Shown in pieces: positions 16,305 to 24,754 of a stretch of 64,000 nucleotides of DNA (within the stretch, counting starts at the first letter, position 1; every line of letters starts with the position of its first letter). This DNA comes from Lachnospiraceae bacterium. GTDB lineage: Bacteria > Bacillota > Clostridia > Lachnospirales > Lachnospiraceae. The notes below the pieces were generated by a model. The model searched no databases. It was not told the origin of the DNA and saw only the letters and a program-made list of their open reading frames with translations. A program made the translations under genes and the position numbers. The stretch covers positions 62,001-126,000 of the forward strand of contig CAJTIU010000004.1 of the NCBI GenBank assembly GCA_910576335.1, in the 5' to 3' direction.

Positions 16305-17141
16305 TTACAAGCCCATCATCTCCCTTACCACACGGTCTGCCATCTTGACCGCACCGACAAGGACGAGCATATTGAACACCAATTCCCCGATATAGCCCCA
16401 TACCATCGTGACTGCCGCCGCATCGGGGTTGACTGCGGGTGGGGACGCCGCAAACACCGAGAAGATGATGCAGGCAAGCACGATGATTGCCCCCTCTAGG
16501 CAGACGGCGGAGTAGCTTTTGATGAAGCTCTTCCCCACGCTCTGGCTCGGCTCTCCCGCAAACGAGGACAGCGGCACGGGGGCGATGGCGGTATAAAGGT
16601 ACAGCTTAAAAAACCTGCCGTACACCGACATTATCATAATGAACGACAGCACCGTGATGAACAGCCCTCCTATCAGCGTGACCGCCCATAAGGGGATGCT
16701 CTCGAAAAAGCCGCAGTCCTCCACGGCTGTCACAATCTCCTGCGGCAGAACCGTTTTCTGCGCCGAGCCGAAGCCTGCGGCTTTCATAATGGCGGAAATC
16801 ACGCCCTGCACGATTTTAAACAGAGCCATCATCAGCTCCAAGCCGTAAGTGACCGCGCCTTTCGCAAGAGCAAAGCGGATGAACAGCTTCAAGGCGTGTT
16901 CGGGCTTCTTCACGCTTGCGAAGTCGCCGCAGGTACGCATCACGCCCACGACAAAGAACAGCACGAGCAGGGCAAGACCTATCGCCTGCAACGCCCCGTG
17001 GATGTCAACGATGACTTTCCATATCGCACCGCCTTTAAAGGTTTCTGGGGATTGGGTGATGAGCTGCCATATCTCGGCTAACTTTTCATTCCATGTGTCA
17101 AGGGCGTTCTCCAAGTTCTGGACTACCCAGTTGTCTGACAT
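16305..17141 (-). CDS. VirB6/TrbL-like conjugation membrane protein
   Basis: 278-residue polytopic protein with about six membrane segments (near 53-72, 90-115, 148-172, 175-195, 215-238, 250-270). Topology and place between pilin and PrgI fit the VirB6-like inner channel protein of Gram-positive elements. Conserved stretch YGRFFKLYLYTAIAPVPLSSF. GGAGGTGG lies before the ATG. A stem at 17166-17209 separates it from the pilin gene. Confidence 0.85.
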   Translation of the reverse strand: MSDNWVVQNLENALDTWNEKLAEIWQLITQSPETFKGGAIWKVIVDIHGALQAIGLALLVLFFVVGVMRTCGDFASVKKPEHALKLFIRFALAKGAVTYGLELMMALFKIVQGVISAIMKAAGFGSAQKTVLPQEIVTAVEDCGFFESIPLWAVTLIGGLFITVLSFIMIMSVYGRFFKLYLYTAIAPVPLSSFAGEPSQSVGKSFIKSYSAVCLEGAIIVLACIIFSVFAASPPAVNPDAAAVTMVWGYIGELVFNMLVLVGAVKMADRVVREMMGL

Positions 17142-17165
17142 TCGACCACCTCCGTTCTTAAAATT

Positions 17166-17209
17166 GGGCAGCGGGGCAAGTCCCGCAGAGCGGATCTGCC
17201 CCGTTGCCC
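17166..17209 (-). promoter_or_regulatory. Strong hairpin between pilin and VirB6 genes
   Basis: 13-bp arms (12 matched plus one wobble) with sequence GGGCA[G/A]CGGGGCA and an 18-base loop. Not followed by a clean T-run, so rather an mRNA-processing or attenuating stem than a full terminator. Confidence 0.5.
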
Positions 17210-17242
17210 TGTCTTGTGTCAGTCTGTTGTCTTAGTTTCTTA

Positions 17243-17599
17243 TTAGCCCGTGATAAGGGTTAAAATCTCTTTCGCAAAGGTAATCACAACGCCGCCCGCC
17301 AGTGTGAGGAAGCCGTTCGCCCTCTGGGACGGGTCGTGGGATTTCAGCGACAAGCCGACCTGCACGATGCCGAAGCCGAGCATAATCATTCCGACCGCCC
17401 GTATCAGACCGAAGATGAAATTGGAAAGGTTGTTGACAACGGCAATCGGGTCATTTGCGGCAAAGGCGGTCATGGACGTTCCAAGCATCAGAGCCGCAGC
17501 CAGTACCGCCACGCAGTAGAAGCGGAAACCTCTTTTTACCTTGCCTGTCATCGGCAGTTTCTGGGTTGCTTTCTTCTCGTTTTTCTGAAAAAGTTTCAT
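17243..17599 (-). CDS. Maff2-type VirB2-like pilin subunit
   Basis: 118 residues: basic N-terminus, a signal-type hydrophobic segment ending AFAAND (cleavage likely near residue 48), then two membrane segments (about 60-82 and 94-115) around VGLSLKSHDPSQRANGF. Short two-helix proteins of this type in Clostridial ICEs (Maff2 family) occupy the position of VirB2 pilins. AAGGAGG before the ATG. Situated between VirD4 and VirB6 genes. Confidence 0.82.
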   Translation of the reverse strand: MKLFQKNEKKATQKLPMTGKVKRGFRFYCVAVLAAALMLGTSMTAFAANDPIAVVNNLSNFIFGLIRAVGMIMLGFGIVQVGLSLKSHDPSQRANGFLTLAGGVVITFAKEILTLITG

Positions 17600-17613
17600 A
17601 GGGTAAATCCTCC

Positions 17614-19407
17614 TTATAAATTGAATATTTCTTCCAAGTCCTCATCGGACAGAAGTTCGTAGGATGTGCTGACCGTTTCCATGCTCTCTGCATCCATCAG
17701 CAAAGCATCGTCAAACACAAGGGTTGCGACCGCCTGCGTCGGCTCTCCGTGGAGATACGGCGGCTTCCCCCCGTCGGCGGTCAGTTTCACGTTCGGGTGT
17801 TTCAAAATGTCGTACTTCAAATCCATAACGGGGCGTTCCCCACGCACAAAAAGAAGTGCGTAGCGGTTGTCAAGCATACGCACCTCATCTGGGGTTAAAA
17901 GCTCACGCCCCGAAATCTGGTAGTTGGTGGAATAGTTGCCGCTCCGCCCAGAGCTTTTCCCGTAGGTGTTCGTGTCTATCGTGGCTTTTCCAAGAAGCTC
18001 ACTTACAAACTTATGGGTACTCTGCTCGTTGCCGCCGAGATAGAGGAACTCATCGGCATTGCCAACGATGCTTTCCCACTGTTTCTCAAACAGGGCTTTG
18101 AGCTGTGCCAGATTTTGCAGGATAATCGAAACGGACACGCCCCTTGACCGCATGACGCTCAAAATCTTGTCAAAGTCATCGGGCAGCGAAACATTGGCAA
18201 ATTCATCCATAATGAACTGGCAGTGGACGGGCAGGCTCCCGCCGTACTTGTGGTCGGCGAGGTAGAATAACTGTTGGAATAGCTGCGTGTATAACAGCGA
18301 CACAAGGAAATTGAAACTGGTGTCGTTGTCTGGTATTAGTGCGAACAGTGCGACTTTCTTCTCGCCCAAAGACGGCAAATCCAATTCGTCCGTGGCGGTC
18401 AATCCCGCAAGGCTTTCCAGATTGAACTTCTCAAGCCTTGCGGCAAGGGTTATCTGGATGCTCTTTAGCGTCTTGGCACTCCCGCTGTGGTAATCACGGT
18501 AGTATTTCAAAGCGATATGCTCTGGGTTTACCATCTCAAGACGGTCAAACAGTTCGTCAAGCGGGCTTACATAGCCGTCGTCGTCCTCCCTTACCTCGCC
18601 CGCCCGCAATAGCTCCATCACCATCGGGAAATTCTGTTCCTCTGGCGGGGCTTCGTATTTCAGATAGAACACGAGGGACAGAAGCAGCATACTCGCCGCC
18701 GTGTCCCAGAACGGGTCTTGTGACTGGCTTCCTTTCGGCGTGGTCGCCTTAAATAAATTTGTTACCAGCCGCTGCACGTCGTTGTCGTTCCTTAAATATA
18801 CAAACGGGTTGTAGCAGTGGCTCTTGTGCATATTGATTAAATCAAGCACACGCACCTCATAGCCTTTCTTTTCCAGAAGCCCGCCCGTGTCACGGACAAT
18901 CTCGCCTTTCGGGTCTAAAATTACCATTGACGTGTTACATTGCATGACATTGGGCTTACAAAAAAATCTGGTCTTTCCTGCGCCAGAGCCGCCCACCACA
19001 AGGATATTCAGATTCCTCCTGTGCTTCTTCCCGTCAAGCCCGATGCAGACGCTCTGGGTCAGCAGCTTGTTTTCCGATGCGTCCTTATCTCGGTATTTCT
19101 TATTGAGAGTGCCTGCGTTGCCCCATTTTGCAGAGCCGTGTTCCTCCCCCTTGCGGTAGTTCCTGCGTGTGGAGAAATAAACGCCGATTCCCATGCCGTA
19201 GGCAAGCAGAAAAATAAGGACAGTCCTTACGCTGTCCCCACATACCGTTATGGAAAATGGGTTCTCCATTGCCACGGACAGGTTGCCGATTATCTCCACG
19301 ATGCCGCCGCTGACATAAGGGGCAGTCAGCAGGGCAAGCCATACGACAGGGATAATGCCAAACAGAGAAAGGATTAGGCTCACTTTATAATCGTCACCGT
19401 TCTTCAT
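17614..19407 (-). CDS. VirD4/TraG-type coupling protein
   Basis: 597 residues. Two N-terminal membrane segments (about 10-30 and 60-78), then a RecA-like ATPase: Walker A VVGGSGAGKTRFF (about 139), Walker B HCQFIMDEFANV, and a conserved GVSVSIILQNLAQLK. It recruits the relaxase-DNA complex to the channel. Overlaps the end of the 65-residue gene upstream by 14 bases. Complete for a minimal TcpA/VirD4 protein with no all-alpha domain insertion that I can see. Confidence 0.94.
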   Translation of the reverse strand: MKNGDDYKVSLILSLFGIIPVVWLALLTAPYVSGGIVEIIGNLSVAMENPFSITVCGDSVRTVLIFLLAYGMGIGVYFSTRRNYRKGEEHGSAKWGNAGTLNKKYRDKDASENKLLTQSVCIGLDGKKHRRNLNILVVGGSGAGKTRFFCKPNVMQCNTSMVILDPKGEIVRDTGGLLEKKGYEVRVLDLINMHKSHCYNPFVYLRNDNDVQRLVTNLFKATTPKGSQSQDPFWDTAASMLLLSLVFYLKYEAPPEEQNFPMVMELLRAGEVREDDDGYVSPLDELFDRLEMVNPEHIALKYYRDYHSGSAKTLKSIQITLAARLEKFNLESLAGLTATDELDLPSLGEKKVALFALIPDNDTSFNFLVSLLYTQLFQQLFYLADHKYGGSLPVHCQFIMDEFANVSLPDDFDKILSVMRSRGVSVSIILQNLAQLKALFEKQWESIVGNADEFLYLGGNEQSTHKFVSELLGKATIDTNTYGKSSGRSGNYSTNYQISGRELLTPDEVRMLDNRYALLFVRGERPVMDLKYDILKHPNVKLTADGGKPPYLHGEPTQAVATLVFDDALLMDAESMETVSTSYELLSDEDLEEIFNL

Positions 19408-19591
19408 GGCACTTGCACGGGGCGACCTTTACTTTCTTGGTCGGGGCGTATGCCACCCTGCTTATCAGCTCGTCAACAGGCTCAGTGGGGCGTTCCTCCT
19501 GTATCTGCTGCGTCCGCAGGGTGTTGAGGGCGTTAAGGACGATATTCTTATCATATTTATCCAACGCCAAGTGATAGCGTTCTTCTTTCAT
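19394..19591 (-). CDS. 65-residue ICE protein, paralogue of 44340-44537
   Basis: Starts MKEERYHLALDKYDKN with GGAGGTGCAGACT before the ATG. The core VLNALNTLRTQQI ... PVDELISRVAYAPTKKVKV closely matches the 65-residue protein at 44340-44537 in both length and spacing, including VDELI and AP.KK. Unknown function. Overlaps the coupling-protein start. Confidence 0.75.
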   Translation of the reverse strand: MKEERYHLALDKYDKNIVLNALNTLRTQQIQEERPTEPVDELISRVAYAPTKKVKVAPCKCHEER

Positions 19592-19606
19592 AGTCTGCAC
19601 CTCCGA

Positions 19607-20470
19607 TTAGCGTTCCTGCCCTTTGGATTTGGGCGGCTTGTTCTTTTCAAGGCTCTTATACATATCCGACTGGATTTCGCCGAGTACGTCACGCATCGAG
19701 CCGAGCTGCCCTTTAAATTCCTGCGTTTCCATGCCCTCAAATTCTTTCGGGAGTTTATCAAAATTAAAGCCCTTTGTGTCCACGCCGTAGCGGGAGCTTA
19801 CCATATAGGCGACGCAGAACGACTTGAACTCTGAAGCGTCACGGCTCTCCTTATGCTTGAAGTCAAAGACCGCCGCCGACACTTCCTTTGCCATGCTGAC
19901 AAAGAGCTGTTCCTCATTCAATCCCGTCTTGATGAAGATGGTCTGCTGTGCGCTGTCGTAAAACGCAGGCAGCTCAAGGTCATCGACAGGCACAAAGGAA
20001 ACGGGGCTTGCGTCAATCATCGCCGACACAAGCTCCCGCATGGTTTTGGCTTCCTGCGGCTGCTGCCTGTCTTTTGCCGAGGTCTGGGAAATGTCGTAGA
20101 CCACTTTTGCGTTGTAGCCGACCGCCTTTGAGCCGTCCTCCCGCTCGTACTCTTTCCCCGGCTCAAGGATGGTAATTTTCTGTGCGTCCTTGTCCACATA
20201 GGCACGGCTCTGTTTCCAACTGCCGTAATCTTTAAGCTGCGTCGCTTCGGGCATCTGTGCCGACACCAAGATGGCGTTGTTGACGGAGTAGCGGTCAAAA
20301 TGCCCCTGCACGTCAAGGTACTGCTGAAACGCCACGCCGTCCGCCATCATTTTCTCGCAGGTCGTGTCTATCAGCTCATAGGCTGCTTTCCGCTGTTCCT
20401 GCTTTGCGGCAGCCCATTCCTCTTTGTTAAAAGGTCTGCCGCCGCCGCTGAATACGTCATAAATACTCAT
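19607..20470 (-). CDS. ArdC N-terminal-like protein (LtrC type)
   Basis: 287 residues. Residues about 50-125 carry the ArdC N-terminal pattern: GHFDRYSVNNAILVSAQMPEA, then YGSWKQSRAYVDKDAQKITILEPG. The second half (about 150-240) resembles the inactive metalloprotease-like part of LtrC proteins, without a clear HExxH. Antirestriction or ssDNA-binding function is known for ArdC of plasmids; here it is inferred from the domain. Between PcfB and the coupling protein genes. Confidence 0.75.
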   Translation of the reverse strand: MSIYDVFSGGGRPFNKEEWAAAKQEQRKAAYELIDTTCEKMMADGVAFQQYLDVQGHFDRYSVNNAILVSAQMPEATQLKDYGSWKQSRAYVDKDAQKITILEPGKEYEREDGSKAVGYNAKVVYDISQTSAKDRQQPQEAKTMRELVSAMIDASPVSFVPVDDLELPAFYDSAQQTIFIKTGLNEEQLFVSMAKEVSAAVFDFKHKESRDASEFKSFCVAYMVSSRYGVDTKGFNFDKLPKEFEGMETQEFKGQLGSMRDVLGEIQSDMYKSLEKNKPPKSKGQER

Positions 20471-20472
20471 GC

Positions 20473-21360
20473 TTATCTTGCTCCTTTCGATTTTGGTTTC
20501 CGTTTCCGCTTCTGGGGCTGCTTATGCTCCGTCTTTCCAGCGGGCGGCTTTTTTGCCCTGTCGGGGGATTTCTCTTTGTCAAGATTCGGGGAAGCGTCCG
20601 CTTCCTGCCCCTTGCGGCTCTCCTTGATTTTCCGCAGTTCCTCCCTGACTGACGGCTTCTCCGTCTTAGCCATAGTAGCCCCCTCTGCGGGCTTCCTTTG
20701 CTGCTTTAAGGTAGGCTCGGACAGAGGGGATTTTTCTGTCTTTGCCACCGAGGGGTTTGGGGCGTTTTCCTCCTTCTGCACGGGCTTTCCCATAAGGGCG
20801 TCCATGAGTTTGTCTTTCTCCGCCTTTTCCTCCACGCCGACGTCTGGCTCTGGCTGACCGTCCTCTGCCCCTGCGTCTTTCACATCTGCGGTCTTGGCAT
20901 CTTTCAGCTTATTCTTTTCTTCTTTCGTTTTGCCCTTTGCCCCTTTCGATTTCTCCGCTTCGGTCACGATAGAAGCGGTATCTACGGAAGCAAGGCTGAA
21001 CCGCTCCACGATGCGGCTGATTTTCGATGCGTCCTCGGCTCTCGCAATCACGTCCACCTCCGCATTGGGGTCTTTGTTCTTACGGTCTGCAAGGACGCAG
21101 TAGAGTACACCATATTTCTTCGCTTCCTGCGTGAATTTTTTCAAATCGCCGCTCTTTACGGTAAAGACTTTTAATTCTTTCCCAGAGCGGAGCATATTTG
21201 TGAGCCTTGCCTTTCCTTTGGTTTTCTGTTCCTCTTTTAAAATGGAGTAGAGCAGGATGGCGATGTTTTTCGCACCCGCCCCCGTGATTCTGGCTGCGAC
21301 CTCAAATCCCTCCAAGCTCATCCTTACGATTTGCTCCGCCGCTTCGCCGCCTGTGTTCAT
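20473..21360 (-). CDS. PcfB-family protein
   Basis: 295 residues. The N-terminal 130 residues are the PcfB/DUF3801 domain: GGEAAEQIVRMSLEGFEVAARITG, LKEEQKTKGKARLTNML, YCVLADRKN. The rest is a highly charged, disordered Lys/Glu/Pro tail. PcfB of pCF10 is a relaxosome or coupling accessory factor; the same role is inferred. It overlaps the relaxase 3' end by 59 bases in another frame, indicating tight coupling. Confidence 0.85.
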   Translation of the reverse strand: MNTGGEAAEQIVRMSLEGFEVAARITGAGAKNIAILLYSILKEEQKTKGKARLTNMLRSGKELKVFTVKSGDLKKFTQEAKKYGVLYCVLADRKNKDPNAEVDVIARAEDASKISRIVERFSLASVDTASIVTEAEKSKGAKGKTKEEKNKLKDAKTADVKDAGAEDGQPEPDVGVEEKAEKDKLMDALMGKPVQKEENAPNPSVAKTEKSPLSEPTLKQQRKPAEGATMAKTEKPSVREELRKIKESRKGQEADASPNLDKEKSPDRAKKPPAGKTEHKQPQKRKRKPKSKGAR

Positions 21361-22714
21361 GCTTCATCAGCTCCTTTCCTTTTTCTTTGTTCTCGTCTGC
21401 CCGTATGACAGTTAATTTTTCCTTGAGGGTGTCGCTGCGGGCTTCGATTCCCTCGCATAATCTGACCTCCTTACGCAGTGTTTTCATGCGCCCCGTGATT
21501 TCCGACAGCCGAGCCTTGACCGCTTCTTTATCTTTGCCGCTTGCTTTGCGGCTCTGGGAGTAAAGCCCCTTTCGCTGTTCGGTCAGCTCACTTATCTCGG
21601 ATTCCAGAGAGCCTTTATAAGACAAAAGCTGCTCTGCCGTGTCGATATGGTTGCGGCAGAGCAGCCTTGTTTCGTTTGTGATGGCTTCCATCTTCATCAA
21701 GTCGTCCTTTAGGAGATAGTGAAGCCGTGCATAGTTCTGTTGCTTCTTCTTCGGCAGGATGCCGAGCTTGTAGCAGTAGTGGAGATACAGCCCACGCAAG
21801 CCGCCGATTTTCTTTGCACTTTTTAATGTGCCTTTTACCTTTAGCACTCTGACCTGCGGCTGTTCTTTGGAAAAGTTCTGGAATTTGACCGCATAGGAAT
21901 TTTCCCTTATGCGTTCCGTTATCCGCTCATTGGTGTAGTCGTCGCCGAGCTTATGGAGCCGCTTTGGTCTTTGCCACCCTTTGCCGATAATCGTCCAGTA
22001 TTTTCGGTTGGGGTCAAAATTGATGCGGTATCCCATTTCCGACAACTGGCGGTCAAAGTCTTTCAGCGTAAATGATTTTGAGATGGCTTCGTCCACCGCC
22101 TGCCGTGCCACGCTGTCCCTTGTAGGCAAGCCGTTCTTCTCGGCTTGGCAGAGGACATAGGGCTTCTTCCTGCCGCTTGGGTGTTCGATGACCGATAAGG
22201 AATACTCACGGCACAATTCATCCGAACGCTGGCGGAGCAGACGCAGGTTCTTTTTGTTGTCGTGGTAATGCTTTCCGTCAATATAAGAAACGGAGTTGAC
22301 GACAAAGTGGTTGTGCAGGCAGTCCGTATTCAGATGCGTCGCCACAATCACTTGAAACCTTCCGCCCCACATTTTCTCCGCCAGCTTCACGCCGACCTCA
22401 TGTGCCTGCTCTGGCGTGACCTCGCCGTGCTTGAAGCTCTGAAAGCCGTGATAGCAGACAATCTCGCTCTGGTCGTTCCATTGGGCTTTCGCCATCATCA
22501 TCTCATCCCTTGCGGTGGCAGGGTCGCAGTTTACGCCCGTGACGAAAAACTGACGCTCGGTCTTATCACCGTTGATGGCGTACTTCATCACGTCGCCCAT
22601 CGCCTGCAAGTCCGCATCCGTGTATTTTGGGTTGGCGGTCTTTTCTGGGTTCTCGGCGTAGTCGATGGGATGGTCGAGCCTGCCCTTTACGTCCCATATC
22701 TCGCAGACCGCCAT
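21302..22714 (-). CDS. MOBP-type relaxase
   Basis: 470 residues; start MAVCEIWDVKGRLDHPIDYA, overlapping the MobC stop by one base. HUH signature HLNTDCLHNHFVVN (about 128-141) and an upstream tyrosine-rich region typical of the nuclease domain. The C-terminal part is coiled coil (about 345-450). It nicks oriT and pilots the strand through the channel. Cognate accessory protein MobC is adjacent. An alternative upstream start (22777) overlaps MobC and lacks family support. Confidence 0.94.
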   Translation of the reverse strand: MAVCEIWDVKGRLDHPIDYAENPEKTANPKYTDADLQAMGDVMKYAINGDKTERQFFVTGVNCDPATARDEMMMAKAQWNDQSEIVCYHGFQSFKHGEVTPEQAHEVGVKLAEKMWGGRFQVIVATHLNTDCLHNHFVVNSVSYIDGKHYHDNKKNLRLLRQRSDELCREYSLSVIEHPSGRKKPYVLCQAEKNGLPTRDSVARQAVDEAISKSFTLKDFDRQLSEMGYRINFDPNRKYWTIIGKGWQRPKRLHKLGDDYTNERITERIRENSYAVKFQNFSKEQPQVRVLKVKGTLKSAKKIGGLRGLYLHYCYKLGILPKKKQQNYARLHYLLKDDLMKMEAITNETRLLCRNHIDTAEQLLSYKGSLESEISELTEQRKGLYSQSRKASGKDKEAVKARLSEITGRMKTLRKEVRLCEGIEARSDTLKEKLTVIRADENKEKGKELMKHEHRRRSGGANRKDELGGI

Positions 22715-23046
22715 CAGCCAGACGTCTTCCTCGGAACAAGGTAGCACCTGCCCACGTCCAGACGGAAGTCCCGCCACCGCTTGGCTTCGTCGTAGAGCAT
22801 CGGCGTATCCACAAAGTTCAAGGCGTTCGCCTTTGCCGCAAGCTGGTTGATGCGGTTGCCGATGGCTGACAGCTCCCGCATGATTTTATAGAACTCTGGG
22901 TCTGGCTTCTCGCACAGGCGGTAGCCCATGACCATCGACTGGAGCAGGGCTTGTCTGGAGTGTCCCGACCGCTCCGCAAGGGAGCAGAGGTATTCAGCTT
23001 CTTCCTCGGTCAGTCGGAACAGTATCTGCACGTTTCGTTTCCGCAT
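22714..23046 (-). CDS. MobC-type relaxosome protein
   Basis: 110 residues, ribbon-helix-helix-like N-terminus (RNVQILFRLTEEEAEYLCSL) and the MobC C-terminal block YKIMRELSAIGNRINQLAAKANA. Accessory DNA-binding protein that opens oriT for the relaxase. Its ATG lies inside the DUF3789 gene and its stop overlaps the relaxase start, so the three are coupled. Confidence 0.9.
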   Translation of the reverse strand: MRKRNVQILFRLTEEEAEYLCSLAERSGHSRQALLQSMVMGYRLCEKPDPEFYKIMRELSAIGNRINQLAAKANALNFVDTPMLYDEAKRWRDFRLDVGRCYLVPRKTSG

Positions 23047-23158
23047 CCAAATCCCCCTTTCCCTCGGAGAGCCTGTTAATCTGCAGCACGCACATACACG
23101 CCACGCCGCACATCCCTCCGAGCGTTGTGCCGAGGGCGAAGAACAATAAATCTCTCAT
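22994..23158 (-). CDS. DUF3789-like small membrane protein
   Basis: 54 residues starting MRDLLFFALGTTLGGMCGV, one membrane segment followed by CVLQINRL and a hydrophilic tail, the pattern of DUF3789. GGAGTTTTTAAGG precedes the ATG. Shares 53 bases with the start of mobC in a different frame. Function unknown; regularly found at the head of mobC-relaxase pairs in Tn1549-type elements. Confidence 0.75.
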   Translation of the reverse strand: MRDLLFFALGTTLGGMCGVACMCVLQINRLSEGKGDLDAETKRADTVPTDRGRS

Positions 23159-23297
23159 CCTTAAAAACTCCTTTCTTCCTGCCGCACTCTGGCGGCGGTC
23201 TTTTCCACGGGGTATTAGGGGAGCTTTCCCCTAACAAGCGAATTTTGTTTCCATCGGCAGATGGATAACCAAATTCAGTGCTTGGTAAGACGTGTCT
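23159..23297. other. Candidate oriT region
   Basis: Non-coding stretch directly upstream of the mobC-relaxase genes. Contains the hairpin TTAGGGG/CCCCTAA (23215-23234). No known nick sequence recognised, so this is a positional guess only. Confidence 0.25.
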
Positions 23298-23588
23298 TTA
23301 ATCCCCGCCCCCGTGACAGCATCCTTTACATACCGTTCTGAAGCACGGACAGCCCGAACAGCAGCCGTCCTCAAAATCCTCTCCCTCGGATTCGTTTTCT
23401 TCCCCTGCGTCCTCTAAGGGAGCGTTAATCTCGGCTTCGCCGCAGACGAAATCCCCATCGGAAAACCTCACAAGGTCGGTGTCAAACAGGATAATTTTTA
23501 ACTTCTCCGCCGCCTGTTCGGGGCTGTCGGCATGGATGGAAACGGTCTTTGCATAGTGGGCGACAAGGGTCACTTCATAATTTTTCAA
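23298..23588 (-). CDS. DpnD/PcfM-like protein
   Basis: 96 residues; TTG start with GGGAGG upstream. The N-terminal KNYEVTLVAHYAKTVSIHADSPEQAAEKL resembles the DpnD/PcfM beta-alpha fold. An acidic linker leads to a Cys-rich tail (CCSGCPCFRTVCKGCCH, seven Cys and one His) that looks metal-binding. Unknown function; precedes the mob genes. Confidence 0.68.
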   Translation of the reverse strand: MKNYEVTLVAHYAKTVSIHADSPEQAAEKLKIILFDTDLVRFSDGDFVCGEAEINAPLEDAGEENESEGEDFEDGCCSGCPCFRTVCKGCCHGGGD

Positions 23589-23661
23589 TCGTTCTTTCCT
23601 CCCTTTCGGTCTGAAATTTTGTTGTGGTTACGGTCATTTCTTACAGAAAATCGTTATTCAG

Positions 23662-24651
23662 TCAGCGGGCATCCCTCCTTTCACGGCTCGGTTTCTGCCT
23701 TGCAATCCCCAGATAGGACATTAAAAAATCGTTGAAGTCCTTGCCGGCTGGCGGCGGTTCATCAACGATTCGGTAGTCTTTCTGCAACAATTCTTTTAAT
23801 GCGGCGGTACATAGCCGACCTGCTTTGTCCTTATCCAGATGCAGAAATATGGTCTTGATTTGCGGGTTTGCTTTCAAAAAAGTCGTGAGGGCAACGGGGA
23901 TTTTGCTTTCTTTCAGCTCTTTCTTCGGCTGATATACGCCCGACAGGGAGAGAAGATTTTCCGTTTTATAATCCCTGCCCTCACATTTTAAATAAGTGGC
24001 ATAGGAGAGTAAGTCAATGGCAGCTTCGAATAAATGTACCGAAGCACATGGCTCTTTTGCCAGAAGTCGAAACGAATACCGCTTGTCACTGCCCGATGCG
24101 TCCCGCTTGAAGCTCCCCATCGTGCCACGGCAGGCGGCGTATTTTGGTGTTCCGCTTTCATCTTTCCCGATAAAAACGGCGTTGTGGTAGTCGGCACTCT
24201 CGAAAATAATCCCCTCGGCAATGCACTCTTGGATAATCTGGTAGTCAATGCCACGCCCGAAAAGATACTCTGTCACTCTGCCGCAGTCCTTATTCTTTGG
24301 CGGCAGGAGCAGCACCTTTGGCTCGTCTTTTTTCACGGCAGGGGGCGGCGGCTTCCAGTCCGCCATCGTCTGCCCCGTGAGGGTTTCCACGGCTTCCACA
24401 AAGCCGTATTCCTTGACTTTCATCAGATAATCAAGGGCAGAATAGCCGCCAAAGCCCCTCGACCACCAGTACCATTTGCCGTTGGAAATCTTTAGGCTGT
24501 CATGCTCGGCGGTACAATAGACGTTCGTCGTGCCTTTGACTTTGACAAGGTTGCTCGGCTCGTAGACTCTAAGATAAGACAACAAATCTATCTGCCTTGC
24601 CTGCTCAAGCACGTCTGGGTCAATCTGCACATAGGGTCTGTTACTTCTCAA
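23662..24651 (-). CDS. Primase-like protein with DUF3991 and TOPRIM domains
   Basis: 329 residues. N-terminal zinc-finger-like/DUF3991 region (about 10-90: DLLSYLRVYEP ... WWSRGFGGYSALDYLM), then a TOPRIM domain (about 205-310) with SVHLFEAAIDLLSYA and the acidic motif TIFLHLDKDKAG. Family members are predicted to prime replication of transferred ssDNA. Start is TTG with GGAGG about 13 bases upstream. No helicase domain, so it needs a partner. Confidence 0.85.
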   Translation of the reverse strand: MRSNRPYVQIDPDVLEQARQIDLLSYLRVYEPSNLVKVKGTTNVYCTAEHDSLKISNGKWYWWSRGFGGYSALDYLMKVKEYGFVEAVETLTGQTMADWKPPPPAVKKDEPKVLLLPPKNKDCGRVTEYLFGRGIDYQIIQECIAEGIIFESADYHNAVFIGKDESGTPKYAACRGTMGSFKRDASGSDKRYSFRLLAKEPCASVHLFEAAIDLLSYATYLKCEGRDYKTENLLSLSGVYQPKKELKESKIPVALTTFLKANPQIKTIFLHLDKDKAGRLCTAALKELLQKDYRIVDEPPPAGKDFNDFLMSYLGIARQKPSRERRDAR

Positions 24652-24681
24652 TAAATAAAATCACCTCCCGAAAATGAAATA

Positions 24682-24717
24682 AGCCGAGGGATTTTCGTAA
24701 ATGAAAACCTCTCGGCT
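24682..24717 (-). terminator. Terminator after cargo gene
   Basis: Arms AGCCGAG/CTCGGCT with inner GGTTTTC/GAAAATC pairing; minus strand continues TTATTTCATTTT. 38 bases after the cargo stop codon. Confidence 0.65.
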
Positions 24718-24754
24718 ATGTATAGATATTCAATCTTCTCAAATATAAAAATAT

